Shown: piece by piece, positions 18,866-29,407 of the stretch
Position numbering within the stretch: the first letter of the stretch is position 1
Layout: every line of letters starts with the position of its first letter
Origin: an uncultured Bacteroidales bacterium
GTDB taxonomy: Bacteria > Bacteroidota > Bacteroidia > Bacteroidales > Bacteroidaceae
Assembly: GCA_902792555.1 (NCBI GenBank)
Contig: CADAZW010000003.1
Location: 28,030 to 92,029 of the forward strand
Length of the DNA stretch: 64,000 nucleotides
Direction of reading: 5' to 3'
The notes under the pieces: model-generated
Databases searched by the model: none
What the model was told of the DNA's origin: nothing
What the model saw: the letters and a program-made list of their open reading frames with translations, nothing else
Program-made: the position numbers and the translations under genes

Positions 18866-20809
18866 ATGAAAGCGCGCCTCAAATATCTTGGTTTGTTTTT
18901 CATTATTATCCTCACCACCTTTCTGATGATGAAGGTGGTGTTTATGCTTTACAATGCCAAAGGCAACGATTTTGGCGTGACCGATATCTTTGCTGTGCTA
19001 TGGCACGGACTGCCCCTCGACCTCTCCACCACTTCCTACCTCACTAGCATCCCGTTGCTCGTCAGCATTCTTTCCCTCTGGATGAGCGGCAAATGGCCGC
19101 GACTCACTACAAAGATCTACTGCTGCATCATAGCTCCGTTGCTGTCCTTAATACTGGTGGCTGACACGGTACTCTACAGATTCTGGCAATTCAAGCTCGA
19201 CGCTACCATATTTAATTATATAGACAGTCCCAAAGAAGCCGTTGCCAGTGTGTCTGTGTGGTTTGTGCTTGTCGCAATTCTCTGCATCGCTACCCTCACA
19301 GTCCTGCTACTCATTGCGCTGAAGAGAGTGTGGAGAACAGCAGAGGCGCTGGGATGGAGAGATGCAGAGCCCGATGCGCGAACAGTCTTTTCAAAGATTT
19401 CCAAAGGGGGCCCAGGTCACAAAGCATTGTCTTTCCTTGTTTTGCTCTTCACTGGCGGCGTATTGTTTCTCATGATTCGCGGCGGCATTGGCCGCTCCAC
19501 AATGAATGTTGGGTACGTTTACTATTCACAAAACCAATTCCTCAATCACTCAGCCGTCAACCCCGCTTTTTCGCTACTCAGTTCCTCGCTCAAGGTTCAG
19601 AAGTTCGACAAGCTCTACCGCTTCTACGACCCCGCCGTATGTGATAGCCTTTTCGCTCAATTGCAGTATTCAACGGAGAGCCTCAACTCCGACACTCTGC
19701 TCACTACACGCCGTCCCGACATCATGCTGATTATCATGGAGGGATGCGGTTCCGTCTTTTTGGACAAGAATTTTACCCCCAACCTAAACCATCTGGCCGA
19801 GGAAGGAATCTTCTTCAGCCACTGCTATGCCAACTCCTTCCGCACCGACCGCGGACTTGTATGCGCCCTCAGTGGCTACCCGTCCTTCCCCGACATCTCC
19901 GTCATGAAACTGCCAGAGAAGTCGCGCACCCTTCCCTCCATAGCCAGAAGCCTTGTCGCCAACGGCTACAGCACCCATTTCCTCTACGGCGGCGACATCA
20001 ATTTCACCAACACAAAAAGCTATCTCCTCTCCACCGGTTTCCAACAGGCCCGTGGCTACGAAACCTTCCCTCTCTCCGTACGCCACACCCATTCGTGGGG
20101 TGTGCAGGACCACATCACTCTCGACACCTTATATAATATTATAAAGCCCCACCCTAACCCTCCCCTCAAAGGAGGGAACCCTGGCGCCAGAGTCCTACCC
20201 CATGAAGGGGAGATAGAGGGGGCTCACTCCTTCACCGCCTGCCTAACCCTCTCCAGCCATGAAGACTGGCAGGTGCCGTACAGCAGGATAAAGAATGACC
20301 ATGTCGCCAATGCGATGGCCTACCTCGACGATTGCATCGGCAAACTGGTTGCTCGGCTCAAAGCCTCCCCCGCGTGGGACAATCTCCTGCTAATCATCCT
20401 GCCCGACCACAGCATCAGCTACCCTGCAGGCATCACAGAGGCCAACCCAGAGCGCAACCGCATCCCCATCATCTGGACAGGCGGAGCCGTTAGAAAGCCG
20501 CGCCGCATCGAAGCCATCTGCAACCAGACCGACCTCGCTGCCACCATGCTCGGACAGCTCGGTATTCCCCATAGCGATTTTTCCTTCAGCCGCGATGTCC
20601 TCAGCAGCAGCTACACCTATCCTTGCGCTGTCCACACCTTCAGCGGCGGCATTTCCTTCATCGACTCCACCGGCTACATCGTTGAGGACCTCAATGCCAA
20701 AAAGATTATAAAGAGCGAAAGAACTGTTAAAGGAGAAAGCAAGGGAGACTTTCTTTCACTTCCTCACGCATACCTACAGCACACCATCACCGACTTCGCA
20801 GAACGATAG
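18866..20809 (+). CDS. LTA synthase family protein (alkaline phosphatase/sulfatase-superfamily phosphotransferase)
   Basis: Membrane enzyme of the LtaS-like group, expected to transfer a phospho-alcohol headgroup to an envelope polymer or lipid on the outer face of the inner membrane. Five helices lie in residues 5-215, followed by the periplasmic hydrolase domain: IIMEGCG (metal Glu near 292), SFRTDRG with Thr nucleophile T327, FLYGGDINFTN, and LPDHS near 512 with the metal Asp/His pair. Residues about 427-454, read as KPHPNPPLKGG followed by NPGARVLPHEGEIEGAHS, come from a palindromic intergenic-type element inserted in frame between YNII and TACLTLSSHEDW, in a surface region close to the substrate-binding loop. 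The real acceptor is unknown. It is the last gene of the argS operon. Confidence 0.8.
   Translation: MKARLKYLGLFFIIILTTFLMMKVVFMLYNAKGNDFGVTDIFAVLWHGLPLDLSTTSYLTSIPLLVSILSLWMSGKWPRLTTKIYCCIIAPLLSLILVADTVLYRFWQFKLDATIFNYIDSPKEAVASVSVWFVLVAILCIATLTVLLLIALKRVWRTAEALGWRDAEPDARTVFSKISKGGPGHKALSFLVLLFTGGVLFLMIRGGIGRSTMNVGYVYYSQNQFLNHSAVNPAFSLLSSSLKVQKFDKLYRFYDPAVCDSLFAQLQYSTESLNSDTLLTTRRPDIMLIIMEGCGSVFLDKNFTPNLNHLAEEGIFFSHCYANSFRTDRGLVCALSGYPSFPDISVMKLPEKSRTLPSIARSLVANGYSTHFLYGGDINFTNTKSYLLSTGFQQARGYETFPLSVRHTHSWGVQDHITLDTLYNIIKPHPNPPLKGGNPGARVLPHEGEIEGAHSFTACLTLSSHEDWQVPYSRIKNDHVANAMAYLDDCIGKLVARLKASPAWDNLLLIILPDHSISYPAGITEANPERNRIPIIWTGGAVRKPRRIEAICNQTDLAATMLGQLGIPHSDFSFSRDVLSSSYTYPCAVHTFSGGISFIDSTGYIVEDLNAKKIIKSERTVKGESKGDFLSLPHAYLQHTITDFAER
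20145..20224. mobile_element. Palindromic miniature repeat element inside the LTA-synthase-like gene
   Basis: An 80-base block bounded by AGCCCC and GGGGCT. It contains nested inverted repeats (CCCTCC/GGAGGG, the 10-mer palindrome CTGGCGCCAG at 20181-20190, CCCC/GGGG). It reads through in frame as HPNPPLKGG, the translation typical of Bacteroidetes intergenic palindromes. Related CCCCTTTAGGGGG blocks occur at 28620-28700. I see no transposase. Confidence 0.65.
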
Positions 20810-21020
20810 TGTGACATTCGTCTAGTTGCTATTTTACTTTTGCCTTCGCTATTAGGGCTTTCAACACGGCGACAAATAAGAAATTTGTCGTCAGCTTCGG
20901 CCACGTAAGCTATAGATGCTCAGCGCGCACGCGAACGCAACATGCTTATATACAAGGAAAGACTATGATGCACGGCTTAGGCTACACGCTGGGAAATGTC
21001 GCTTTTGTGAGGACGCGCAG
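20810..21020. other. Intergenic region without recognisable gene
   Basis: No credible coding frame. It holds a small hairpin (CGACAAAT at 20870-20877 with ATTTGTCG at 20883-20890) and one stretch, GCGCGCACGCGAACGC (from 20923), in the vocabulary of the 21-bp G+C-rich arrays. Confidence 0.5.
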
Positions 21021-21056
21021 AAGCGTTTTTGATATAAAAAAATAAAACGCTTTTTT
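21021..21056 (+). terminator. Possible terminator after the argS operon
   Basis: AAGCGTTTT (21021-21029) pairs with AAAACGCTT (21044-21052), with a 14-base A+T-rich loop and a run of six T. It lies about 210 bases after the last stop, so it is a plausible but distant terminator. Confidence 0.5.
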
Positions 21057-21149
21057 GCCTACATTCCCGCATTATTTCGGCTAAAGAATTGATAAAGAGA
21101 TGGTTCTGTATGCAGGATAATGCAGGCAAGGGCAGGAACCATTCTTGTT

Positions 21150-21235
21150 AAAATGTACAAATTGACAATGTACAATGTACCATTTAGGTACAATGTACTA
21201 TTTATGTACAATTTAGCTATTTACAGGAAAAACGA
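21150..21235. repeat. Degenerate ACAATGT/ACAATTT heptamer repeats
   Basis: Imperfect heptamers ACAATGT, ACAATGT, ACAATGT and ACAATTT, alternating with ACCATTTAGGT or ACTATTTATGT, lie between the LTA-synthase-like gene and the LRR gene. The same type recurs at 23909-24035, 26221-26281 and 26657-26717. Confidence 0.65.
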
Positions 21236-21367
21236 TAACGGTAAACCGTAAACCAAAAGAAACTGTGATTTCGGTTTTCTTTGATTAAGCAGTCAGGCAG
21301 ATTGTTTTGATCTGTTGTCTGTGCCAACTCTATATCATTGCCTAACTTTTAACGGACAGCAATAACT

Positions 21368-23752
21368 TTATTTCCCTGAGATAATAATATTATAGACATC
21401 TACCACGTCGGCGGAGTTTACTTCATCGACGCCATTAACGTCGGCATCCTCCAGTCTGATGGTGGAAGCTGTACCTTTGAGAATATAGTTGTAGATGCTG
21501 ACTACGTCTGCGCTATTGATTTGGCCATCGCAGTTGACATCGCCACGGGCAATCCGCTTGATTGTCAGAGTATCTCCTACCAACAATTTTCCTTGGTACT
21601 CATAGAACTTTTTGTCCTTATAGTAGGCACCATTCGGCTCGGTTACGCGATAGCGGCCATCAAATATTATGTCCTTCCAATTGTAGATAGGGCTTATATC
21701 TTCCAGCCAATAATTGCCAGCAGTCACCGTCGCATTATCCCCTATCGTAAGGTTGCCACCTCCCCACATGCCGCAACGTCTTCCTTTCGCACTTACCACC
21801 ACGTTGCCGCCAATGGTAAGATGTACCCTTGAATCTTTAGCATAGATAGCAGCGGTGGCATCAGTGCTGCCGAAATAATATTCCAGTTCGAGCGTATCAT
21901 TGCCCGCAATGCTGGCACTGGCATCGAGGCGCATTGCATGGTAGGCTTTGTCGATACTATAATCATTACTCTGATTAATACCTGTAATAGTCGTCTTCCC
22001 CTGCACATCTATCGTCAGGCCATCGACTGCGCTATAGAGTCCGTGGCGATCGGTTAGTCCAAAACTATTACTCGGTATATTTCCACCTTTGAGGGTAAGA
22101 ACCTTTGTGGAAGGATTATAGCTGGCACCGCTGCCCAGGTCGCTGCAGTTATAGCTACTTACCTGAGCTCCGCCCAGCGTCAGCTGGTAGATGTCACACC
22201 CGCTGGTGGGATTCCATGCGCCTTCGCCCTGCCTGTCGTCGTAGTGGAGAACGGTCCACCCCTTATTCTTTGCGCTCTGCACCTGCTCGGCAGTACACTG
22301 GTTGCCGTCGTAATATCCCGCTTTGTGATAAACCATGTACAGCTGCTTATTTGCCGAGCTGGGCAAGCTGTTAATAACAGACGTCACAACCGATCCTGTC
22401 AGTTTATTTTCATAACAACGGAGGGCCGTCAGGGATGGGCAGCTTGTGCTGAGCGTCAGCGACGTCAGCTCGTTGGTGTGGCAATCCAGCTCCTGCAGCT
22501 TGCTGCTTGCAGACAGGTCAAGGCTGGCAATTTGGTTGTTGTCACACTTGAGGACCTCCAATTCCTTACAATTAGCAGTCAGTTTAGTAATACTGTTGCT
22601 GCTGCAATTCAACTGCTTCAGCTGAGTGTTGCCACTCACGTCAAGCGCAGTCAACTGATTGTTGCTGCAGTTAAGGTTCTGCAGCGCGGTATTATAGCTT
22701 AGGTTTATAGACGTCAGTTTGTTGTTGCTGATATTTAGCGTCACGAGCTTGGTCAATAAACTTATGCCTTTAGCATTAGAAATGCCTTCACCACTTGCAT
22801 TCAGCGTCGTCAGGTATTCTATATCGCTGGGAAAGAGGTAGGTGTACCGCTTAGCATAAATATTCGTGCTGTTTCTCTGCGACGAATACTTAGCTCGTGC
22901 AGCATAAGCTATACGTTCACGCAGTTTCTCGTCAGGCACTTCTGAAACCAGTGTGTAGCGTGCCTTTTCCAGCACAAAGCCTTTGCTCTTATCATAATAA
23001 GGATTGTCTCTGACGCGACCAGACGTAAATCCTCCTGCCTGGGGACCGGCAAACTCCATGTCGTCATTCATGTATATATTCTTGTTGTCGGCAAAGACGT
23101 TGGCACTGTCAGGTGCCATAAAAGAGATATTGGAACTCCCCATTTCCACATAATAGAAATTATACAGGGCGTGGCCGTCCGATGCTTGGGTCCTAAAGTC
23201 AATATTGCTGTTGTTAATGAACAGGTACTGCTTCTGAGAAGTAGCACAGATGGCATCGCTTGACAAGGCGACAACCACCAAGTGAGCGTCTATAATTTTA
23301 CAGAAAGTTTTGTCGTTGCCCACCGTGATGGCGTCCTCCTCGTCGCCATAGATTTTTGTCACGGCCCCCGAGGCACCGCCGGCACATTTTATAGTGGTTT
23401 CGGCGTTTATCCTCACTGGAGAGGAGTTCTCGGCGGAGAGGAAGTTCTCGCCATTGAAGACAACGGTCAGTCCTGCGTTGCTCTCGTTTAGGATGGCTCG
23501 GTTGTCCTTGCCGCTACGTATGATACTGATGTTCGTAAGGGTTACGGTATTTGTACCTGCATCGTACACCACCGAGTAGGGTTTCGATGAATCACGGGCC
23601 TTGATATTGGAGCCGGTCACATTGCTGGCGTTGGAGGAGGTGACACTCACTCCGCCAATCTTAAAACCATAGTCGGCGGCCTGAGCCACGACAAATACCA
23701 TAAACATAGCCAGCAGAGTAGCTGCAAATCTCTTGATTATTCTTTTACGCAT
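21368..23752 (-). CDS. secreted leucine-rich-repeat surface protein with C-terminal dockerin-type repeats
   Basis: Start MRKRIIKRFAATLL is chosen because it begins a clear signal peptide (cleavage near VVAQAAD) and lies 26 bases after a -7 box; a longer reading adds 22 residues upstream. Residues about 25-290 are rich in beta-strand with carbohydrate-dependent-fold-like repeats (VVYDAGTNTVTLTNISI). Residues about 325-465 contain at least six LRRs with the pattern LNCSNNQLTALDVSGN, of the internalin/BspA-like type. A second beta-rich region with NGAYYKDKKFY follows. The last 60 residues carry two EF-hand-like dockerin repeats (GDVNCDGQINSADVV and DADVNGVDEVNSADVV). It is probably an outer-surface adhesin. 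No cohesin partner is present in the window. Confidence 0.85.
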   Translation of the reverse strand: MRKRIIKRFAATLLAMFMVFVVAQAADYGFKIGGVSVTSSNASNVTGSNIKARDSSKPYSVVYDAGTNTVTLTNISIIRSGKDNRAILNESNAGLTVVFNGENFLSAENSSPVRINAETTIKCAGGASGAVTKIYGDEEDAITVGNDKTFCKIIDAHLVVVALSSDAICATSQKQYLFINNSNIDFRTQASDGHALYNFYYVEMGSSNISFMAPDSANVFADNKNIYMNDDMEFAGPQAGGFTSGRVRDNPYYDKSKGFVLEKARYTLVSEVPDEKLRERIAYAARAKYSSQRNSTNIYAKRYTYLFPSDIEYLTTLNASGEGISNAKGISLLTKLVTLNISNNKLTSINLSYNTALQNLNCSNNQLTALDVSGNTQLKQLNCSSNSITKLTANCKELEVLKCDNNQIASLDLSASSKLQELDCHTNELTSLTLSTSCPSLTALRCYENKLTGSVVTSVINSLPSSANKQLYMVYHKAGYYDGNQCTAEQVQSAKNKGWTVLHYDDRQGEGAWNPTSGCDIYQLTLGGAQVSSYNCSDLGSGASYNPSTKVLTLKGGNIPSNSFGLTDRHGLYSAVDGLTIDVQGKTTITGINQSNDYSIDKAYHAMRLDASASIAGNDTLELEYYFGSTDATAAIYAKDSRVHLTIGGNVVVSAKGRRCGMWGGGNLTIGDNATVTAGNYWLEDISPIYNWKDIIFDGRYRVTEPNGAYYKDKKFYEYQGKLLVGDTLTIKRIARGDVNCDGQINSADVVSIYNYILKGTASTIRLEDADVNGVDEVNSADVVDVYNIIISGK

Positions 23753-23778
23753 TGTGTTCGTTAGTTTTGTTTCCAATG

Positions 23779-23786
23779 CAAAAGTA
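23779..23786 (-). promoter_or_regulatory. Bacteroidetes promoter for the LRR protein
   Basis: Minus-strand TACTTTTG matches TAnnTTTG. A TTTTTGG stretch lies about 20 bases further upstream, near the expected -33 position. Confidence 0.6.
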
Positions 23787-23852
23787 GCCATTTCCCAAAT
23801 GACAGCCAAAAATTTCATGTAAATTAAGATTCAGACTGTGCCGGCATATATA

Positions 23853-23887
23853 TAATAAGGTGGGACCACGAGGGTCTCACCTTATTA
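23853..23887. terminator. Stem-loop downstream of the mutase operon
   Basis: A 15-bp stem (23853-23867 with 23873-23887, one G-U pair) encloses a five-base loop. It lies about 150 bases beyond the mutB stop. There is no strong T-run, so termination is inferred from position and stem length. Confidence 0.5.
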
Positions 23888-24040
23888 GATTAGCCATTTT
23901 TATTTCACAATTTGACAATTTACTATTTCACAATTTAGCCATGTCCGAGTCCAACGGTCTAAGCCCCCAAACCATCTAAAAGGGAGTGTAAAGTTCAACG
24001 GCCTGCCAAATTGTAATTTGTAAATTGTCTAATTGTCAAA

Positions 24041-26212
<2,172 letters not shown>

Positions 26213-26220
26213 GATATTTA

Positions 26221-26281
26221 TTTACTATTTAACTAATTACAATTTACAATTTATGTACAATTTAATTATTTAACAATTTAC
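26221..26281. repeat. ACAATTT heptamer repeats, left flank of the four-helix-bundle gene
   Basis: A+T-rich stretch with ACAATTT units (two adjacent, further copies spaced), directly between the mutB start and the four-helix-bundle stop. The region at 26657-26717 carries the same heptamer in inverted orientation (AAATTGT). Confidence 0.65.
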
Positions 26282-26656
26282 CTACTGTAAGGCGCCATCG
26301 GCTTTCATCCTTGCCTTTGTTGATACAATTGCCTTTACGATGATGCTCAGTAGTTCGCGGCATTCTTGAATAAGCGGCTCCACTCTTGAGGCTGCCACCA
26401 TCTGGCTGCGCGTTATAACATCAAGCCAATGCACTGTTTCGTCGAGTTCTTCCTCTACCATCTTGAGCTTGTTGACAAAATCCTTGTCAGATTTTGCAAG
26501 GCATGCTGCGCGATAATTTGCAGAGGGCGAAGTACCCGAGCGCACAATCTGGCGGGCAATAGCAACACCTGAGATGCTGTTTGGCAAAGTGTCCACCATC
26601 TTGATTATCCCTACGGCAAAAACCGTAAGCCGCTCGCGTAAATCATCTTTCGTCAT
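26282..26656 (-). CDS. four helix bundle protein (23S rRNA intervening-sequence protein family)
   Basis: A 124-aa all-helical protein of the S23/IVP four-helix-bundle family, recognised by the pattern ARQIVRSGTSPSANYRAACLAKS followed by a long charged helix (VEEELDETVHWLDVI) and a C-terminal helix. Relatives include proteins encoded in 23S rRNA intervening sequences and the Avd accessory proteins of diversity-generating retroelements; most copies, including this one, are stand-alone with unknown role. No reverse transcriptase or variable repeat is nearby. It sits between mutA and mutB on the same strand and is flanked on both sides by inverted ACAATTT/AAATTGT heptamer tracts, which suggests insertion into a formerly continuous mut operon. 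Family assignment is good; function is unknown. Confidence 0.85.
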   Translation of the reverse strand: MTKDDLRERLTVFAVGIIKMVDTLPNSISGVAIARQIVRSGTSPSANYRAACLAKSDKDFVNKLKMVEEELDETVHWLDVITRSQMVAASRVEPLIQECRELLSIIVKAIVSTKARMKADGALQ

Positions 26657-26717
26657 AAACTACAGTAAATAGCTAAATTGTAAATCAATTGTACCTTGTA
26701 AATTGTGAAATTGTAAA
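26657..26717. repeat. AAATTGT heptamer repeats, right flank of the four-helix-bundle gene
   Basis: Copies of AAATTGT, alternating with short variants, between the four-helix-bundle start and the mutA stop. They mirror the tract at 26221-26281 in orientation. Confidence 0.65.
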
Positions 26718-28565
26718 TTAAACAATTCCTAACTTAGCGTTAAACTCTTTGAGTGTCTGGAGCTGGTCCACACGCACATGGATAAAGTTCTCTATTCCGG
26801 CAGCCTTGAGGTCGTCGCTGCATGCGGGGGCACCGGCAATGACGAACAGGGCGCTGTCGCCCACGGCCTTGAAGGCTGGCACGCCGTACTCAGCATACTC
26901 ATCGTCGCTGGAGCAGAGCACCACGATGTCGGCACCGGCCTTGCGAGCTGCCTCGGCACCTGCCTCCACGCTCTCAAAGCCGAGGTTGTCAATCACCTTG
27001 TAGCCTGCGGCAGCAAGGAAGTTGCAGCTGAACTGGGCGCGGGCCTGACGCATGGCCAGGTTGCCGATGGTGAGCATAAATGCCACGGGCACCTTCGCGG
27101 CCTGCTCGGTCTTGAGGCGCAGAGCCTCGAAGTCGCTGGCCAGACGGGTGGGCTTGATGGCGGGTATGTCGGCATCGTCCTGATGCTTGCATGCGCAGCA
27201 GCACTCCATCGGCGTCTTGCCCTCGCTCTTCTCGGTGAAGTTGGGGAACTGGTTGGTGCCGAGGATAAACTCCTTGCGCTTGCCGGCATTGGCATGACGC
27301 TGCTTGTTGGTCTCGTTGATGGCCTCCTGAATCTTACCCTCCTGGGTAGCCTTGAGGAAACCGCCCTCCTCCTCCACGCTGAGGAAGAGCTTCCAGGCCT
27401 GCTCGGCCAGGGCGTCGGTGAGGTGCTCGATGAAGTAGCTGCCACCGGCCACGTCCACAATCTTGTTGAAGTGGCACTCCTCCTTAAGCAGGAGCTGCTG
27501 GTTGCGGGCTATGCGCTCGGCAAAGTCGGTGGGCACCTCAAAGGTCTCATCGAAGGGAGTAACCACGATACTCTCCACTCCGGCCAGGGCGGCAGACATG
27601 GTCTCCGTCTGGGTGCGCAGCATGTTGACATAGCTGTCGAAGAGGGTGAGGTTGAAAGTGGTAGTGCTGGCACATACGTGCATCTTGGCGCTCTCCTTGC
27701 ACTCGGTGTACTGGCTCACGATCTGAGCCCACAGCATGCGGGCGGCGCGGAACTTGGCAATCTCCATGAAGTAAACGCCGTTGATACCCATATTGAACTT
27801 GATGTTCTGGGCAGCCTGCTCAGCAGGCACGCCGGCGTCAACCAGCTGCTGCAGATACTCGTTGCCCCAAGCCAGGGCGTAGCCGAGCTCCTGATAGCTG
27901 AACGCACCGCTGTCGGTAAGCCTGAAGGCATTGACGGCGATGGCGCGGAACTTGGGATAGTCCTTGAGAGCCTCAATCATGGCCTTGCCCTCGCCCACCA
28001 GGGCGGAGGTGTCCTTACCCTTGACGAGCATGCGCTCAATGGGATCGAAGCTGATGGATCCGCAGATGTTGGCCTTGTCGTAGCCCTTCTTGTCGAAGTA
28101 GTCGGCCAGCAGCTTAGCCAGCTCTACGGCGTGGCGCTGACAGGTCTTGAAGTTGAGCTCTATGCAATCGGCATAGATACCGCTGAGCAGGGTCTCGATG
28201 AACTCAGCGCTCAGCTTGTCGGCAGGCACGCAGAATCCCAGCGAGTCGATGCCCTTGTTGAGAATGTCAAGAGCCTTGGCGTTAGCCTCCTTGGCATCTT
28301 CCACACAGATGTTCTGACGTACGAACCATGTGTTCTCGTCAGCCTTGTTGCCGCGCACATAGGGAAATTCGCCGGGCAGGGCATTCATCAGGGGGAGGTC
28401 CTTAACGTCCTCCTGCTGATAGAACGGCTGCACGCTGAATCCCTCATTGGTGCGCCACACCATCTTCTTGTTGAAATCGGCGCCCTTCAGGTCCACCTGG
28501 ATCTTATCCAGCCATTCCTGCTTGCTAACGGGCGCGAAATCAGAAAAAAGTTTCTTTTGTTCCAT
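26718..28565 (-). CDS. mutA: methylmalonyl-CoA mutase small (non-catalytic) subunit
   Basis: Partner of MutB in the heterodimeric bacterial mutase. Start MEQKKLFSDFAPVSKQEW is chosen because family members begin with this block; the open frame upstream runs through palindromic intergenic repeats. The protein (615 aa) has the same barrel plus Rossmann layout as MutB, but the C-terminal domain lacks the DxHxxG cobalamin motif (it reads FMLTIGNLAMRQARAQF at the matching place), as expected for the small subunit. It is the first gene of the mut group. No perfect TAnnTTTG box is seen; the closest is TAACTTCG on the minus strand at 28712-28719. Confidence 0.95.
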   Translation of the reverse strand: MEQKKLFSDFAPVSKQEWLDKIQVDLKGADFNKKMVWRTNEGFSVQPFYQQEDVKDLPLMNALPGEFPYVRGNKADENTWFVRQNICVEDAKEANAKALDILNKGIDSLGFCVPADKLSAEFIETLLSGIYADCIELNFKTCQRHAVELAKLLADYFDKKGYDKANICGSISFDPIERMLVKGKDTSALVGEGKAMIEALKDYPKFRAIAVNAFRLTDSGAFSYQELGYALAWGNEYLQQLVDAGVPAEQAAQNIKFNMGINGVYFMEIAKFRAARMLWAQIVSQYTECKESAKMHVCASTTTFNLTLFDSYVNMLRTQTETMSAALAGVESIVVTPFDETFEVPTDFAERIARNQQLLLKEECHFNKIVDVAGGSYFIEHLTDALAEQAWKLFLSVEEEGGFLKATQEGKIQEAINETNKQRHANAGKRKEFILGTNQFPNFTEKSEGKTPMECCCACKHQDDADIPAIKPTRLASDFEALRLKTEQAAKVPVAFMLTIGNLAMRQARAQFSCNFLAAAGYKVIDNLGFESVEAGAEAARKAGADIVVLCSSDDEYAEYGVPAFKAVGDSALFVIAGAPACSDDLKAAGIENFIHVRVDQLQTLKEFNAKLGIV

Positions 28566-28720
28566 TACTTGTTGCTGTATAGTTGTTAGTTGAAAAAGAA
28601 TCGTAAATTCACTATTTTTACACTCCCATTTAGGGGGATAAAAGGGGTTCTTTTTTCTATTCTCTGTTATCTGTTTTCTGTTCTCTACCCCTTTAGGGGG
28701 ATTGTGCGGCGCGAAGTTAA
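28566..28720. repeat. Palindromic G-rich and heptamer repeats upstream of mutA
   Basis: Two copies of a CCCATTTAGGGGGAT / CCCCTTTAGGGGGAT palindromic block (28623-28640 and 28687-28702) flank four heptamers TTCTCTG, TTATCTG, TTTTCTG, TTCTCTA (about 28661-28688). An AGTTGTTAGTTGAA repeat lies next to the mutA start. The 168-codon open frame over this region looks accidental. Confidence 0.65.
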
Positions 28721-28980
28721 GCATTTTTTTGTTCCCCACCTTATATATATAGTGAAAAAAGAAATATTATGCACTTTGGCCGCACATTATGACCTCCCCC
28801 GGCGCAGAAATGCGCCTGCGCGGCAGATAGTCCACACAAGGCACAGCCCCCGTTGCACGGCCGCCGATTTTAATCTCGCGAACACAGAAAACAGTGCCGA
28901 CCTTATCAAATTTTGCATCGGGGGCAGAAATTTTACACCCGGGTACAGCACTATTACTCCCGAGCGTAGCAGTTTTTGTG

Positions 28981-29215
28981 CCGAGCTCGCTGAAATTAAA
29001 GCCGTGCTCGCTGAATTTAAACGCGAGGAAATTGAAAATAAATCGCGATTAAATTTCCGTTTATTCGCGATTAAATTTCCGTTTGTTCGCGATTAAATTT
29101 CCGTTTGTTCGCGATTAAAATTCAACTTCTGCGCAACTAAATTCAGGCTCTACGCGACTAAATTCAGGCTCTGCGCGACAAAAATCAGGCTCTGCGCGAC
29201 GAAATCCGGCGAGCT
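28981..29215. repeat. 21/22-bp tandem array C (eleven units)
   Basis: Eleven consecutive units start at 28981, 29002, 29023 (21 bases each), 29044, 29066, 29088, 29110 (22 bases each), 29132, 29153, 29174 and 29195 (21 bases each). Central units read CGCGATTAAATTTCCGTTTG; later ones read CGCGACTAAATTCAGGCTCTG. The switch between 21 and 22 bases argues against coding. The core is homologous to the array at 50600-50704 in the same orientation and to array A in reverse complement. It lies between divergent mutA and the envelope protein gene. Confidence 0.88.
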
Positions 29216-29363
29216 CGGAGATTGGCTTTCTCCACTCAGCATCAGGATTTGCGGGCACGCTCTCTGTTTGGCTCCGCAGGGGCGCAAATCCTCTGCCGCC
29301 GGACTAAAGACTTCTTTCGTCAGAAAAACACTCCTTTTTTCTCCGCTTTTATGGAAATCGTCT

Positions 29364-29371
29364 TACCTTTG
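29364..29371 (+). promoter_or_regulatory. Bacteroidetes -7 promoter box for the 29.4-kb envelope protein
   Basis: TACCTTTG matches TAnnTTTG 36 bases before the ATG at 29408. This supports the shorter start. Confidence 0.55.
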
Positions 29372-29407
29372 CAGAAAGAAAAGACCGTCTGCAAGACAAT
29401 CCTAAGT

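Noticed and set aside
26282-26656. Diversity-generating retroelement suggested by the Avd-like four-helix bundle
   Set aside because: No reverse transcriptase, template repeat or variable repeat is found in the surrounding DNA.
26778-28589. 603-codon open frame antisense to mutA
   Set aside because: It mirrors the mutA gene in a G+C-rich, codon-biased region. Its product has low complexity and no family features, while mutA is a clear family member.
28590-29096. 168-codon frame upstream of mutA
   Set aside because: It runs through palindromes, heptamers and array C. The reading frame is an accident of repeats.
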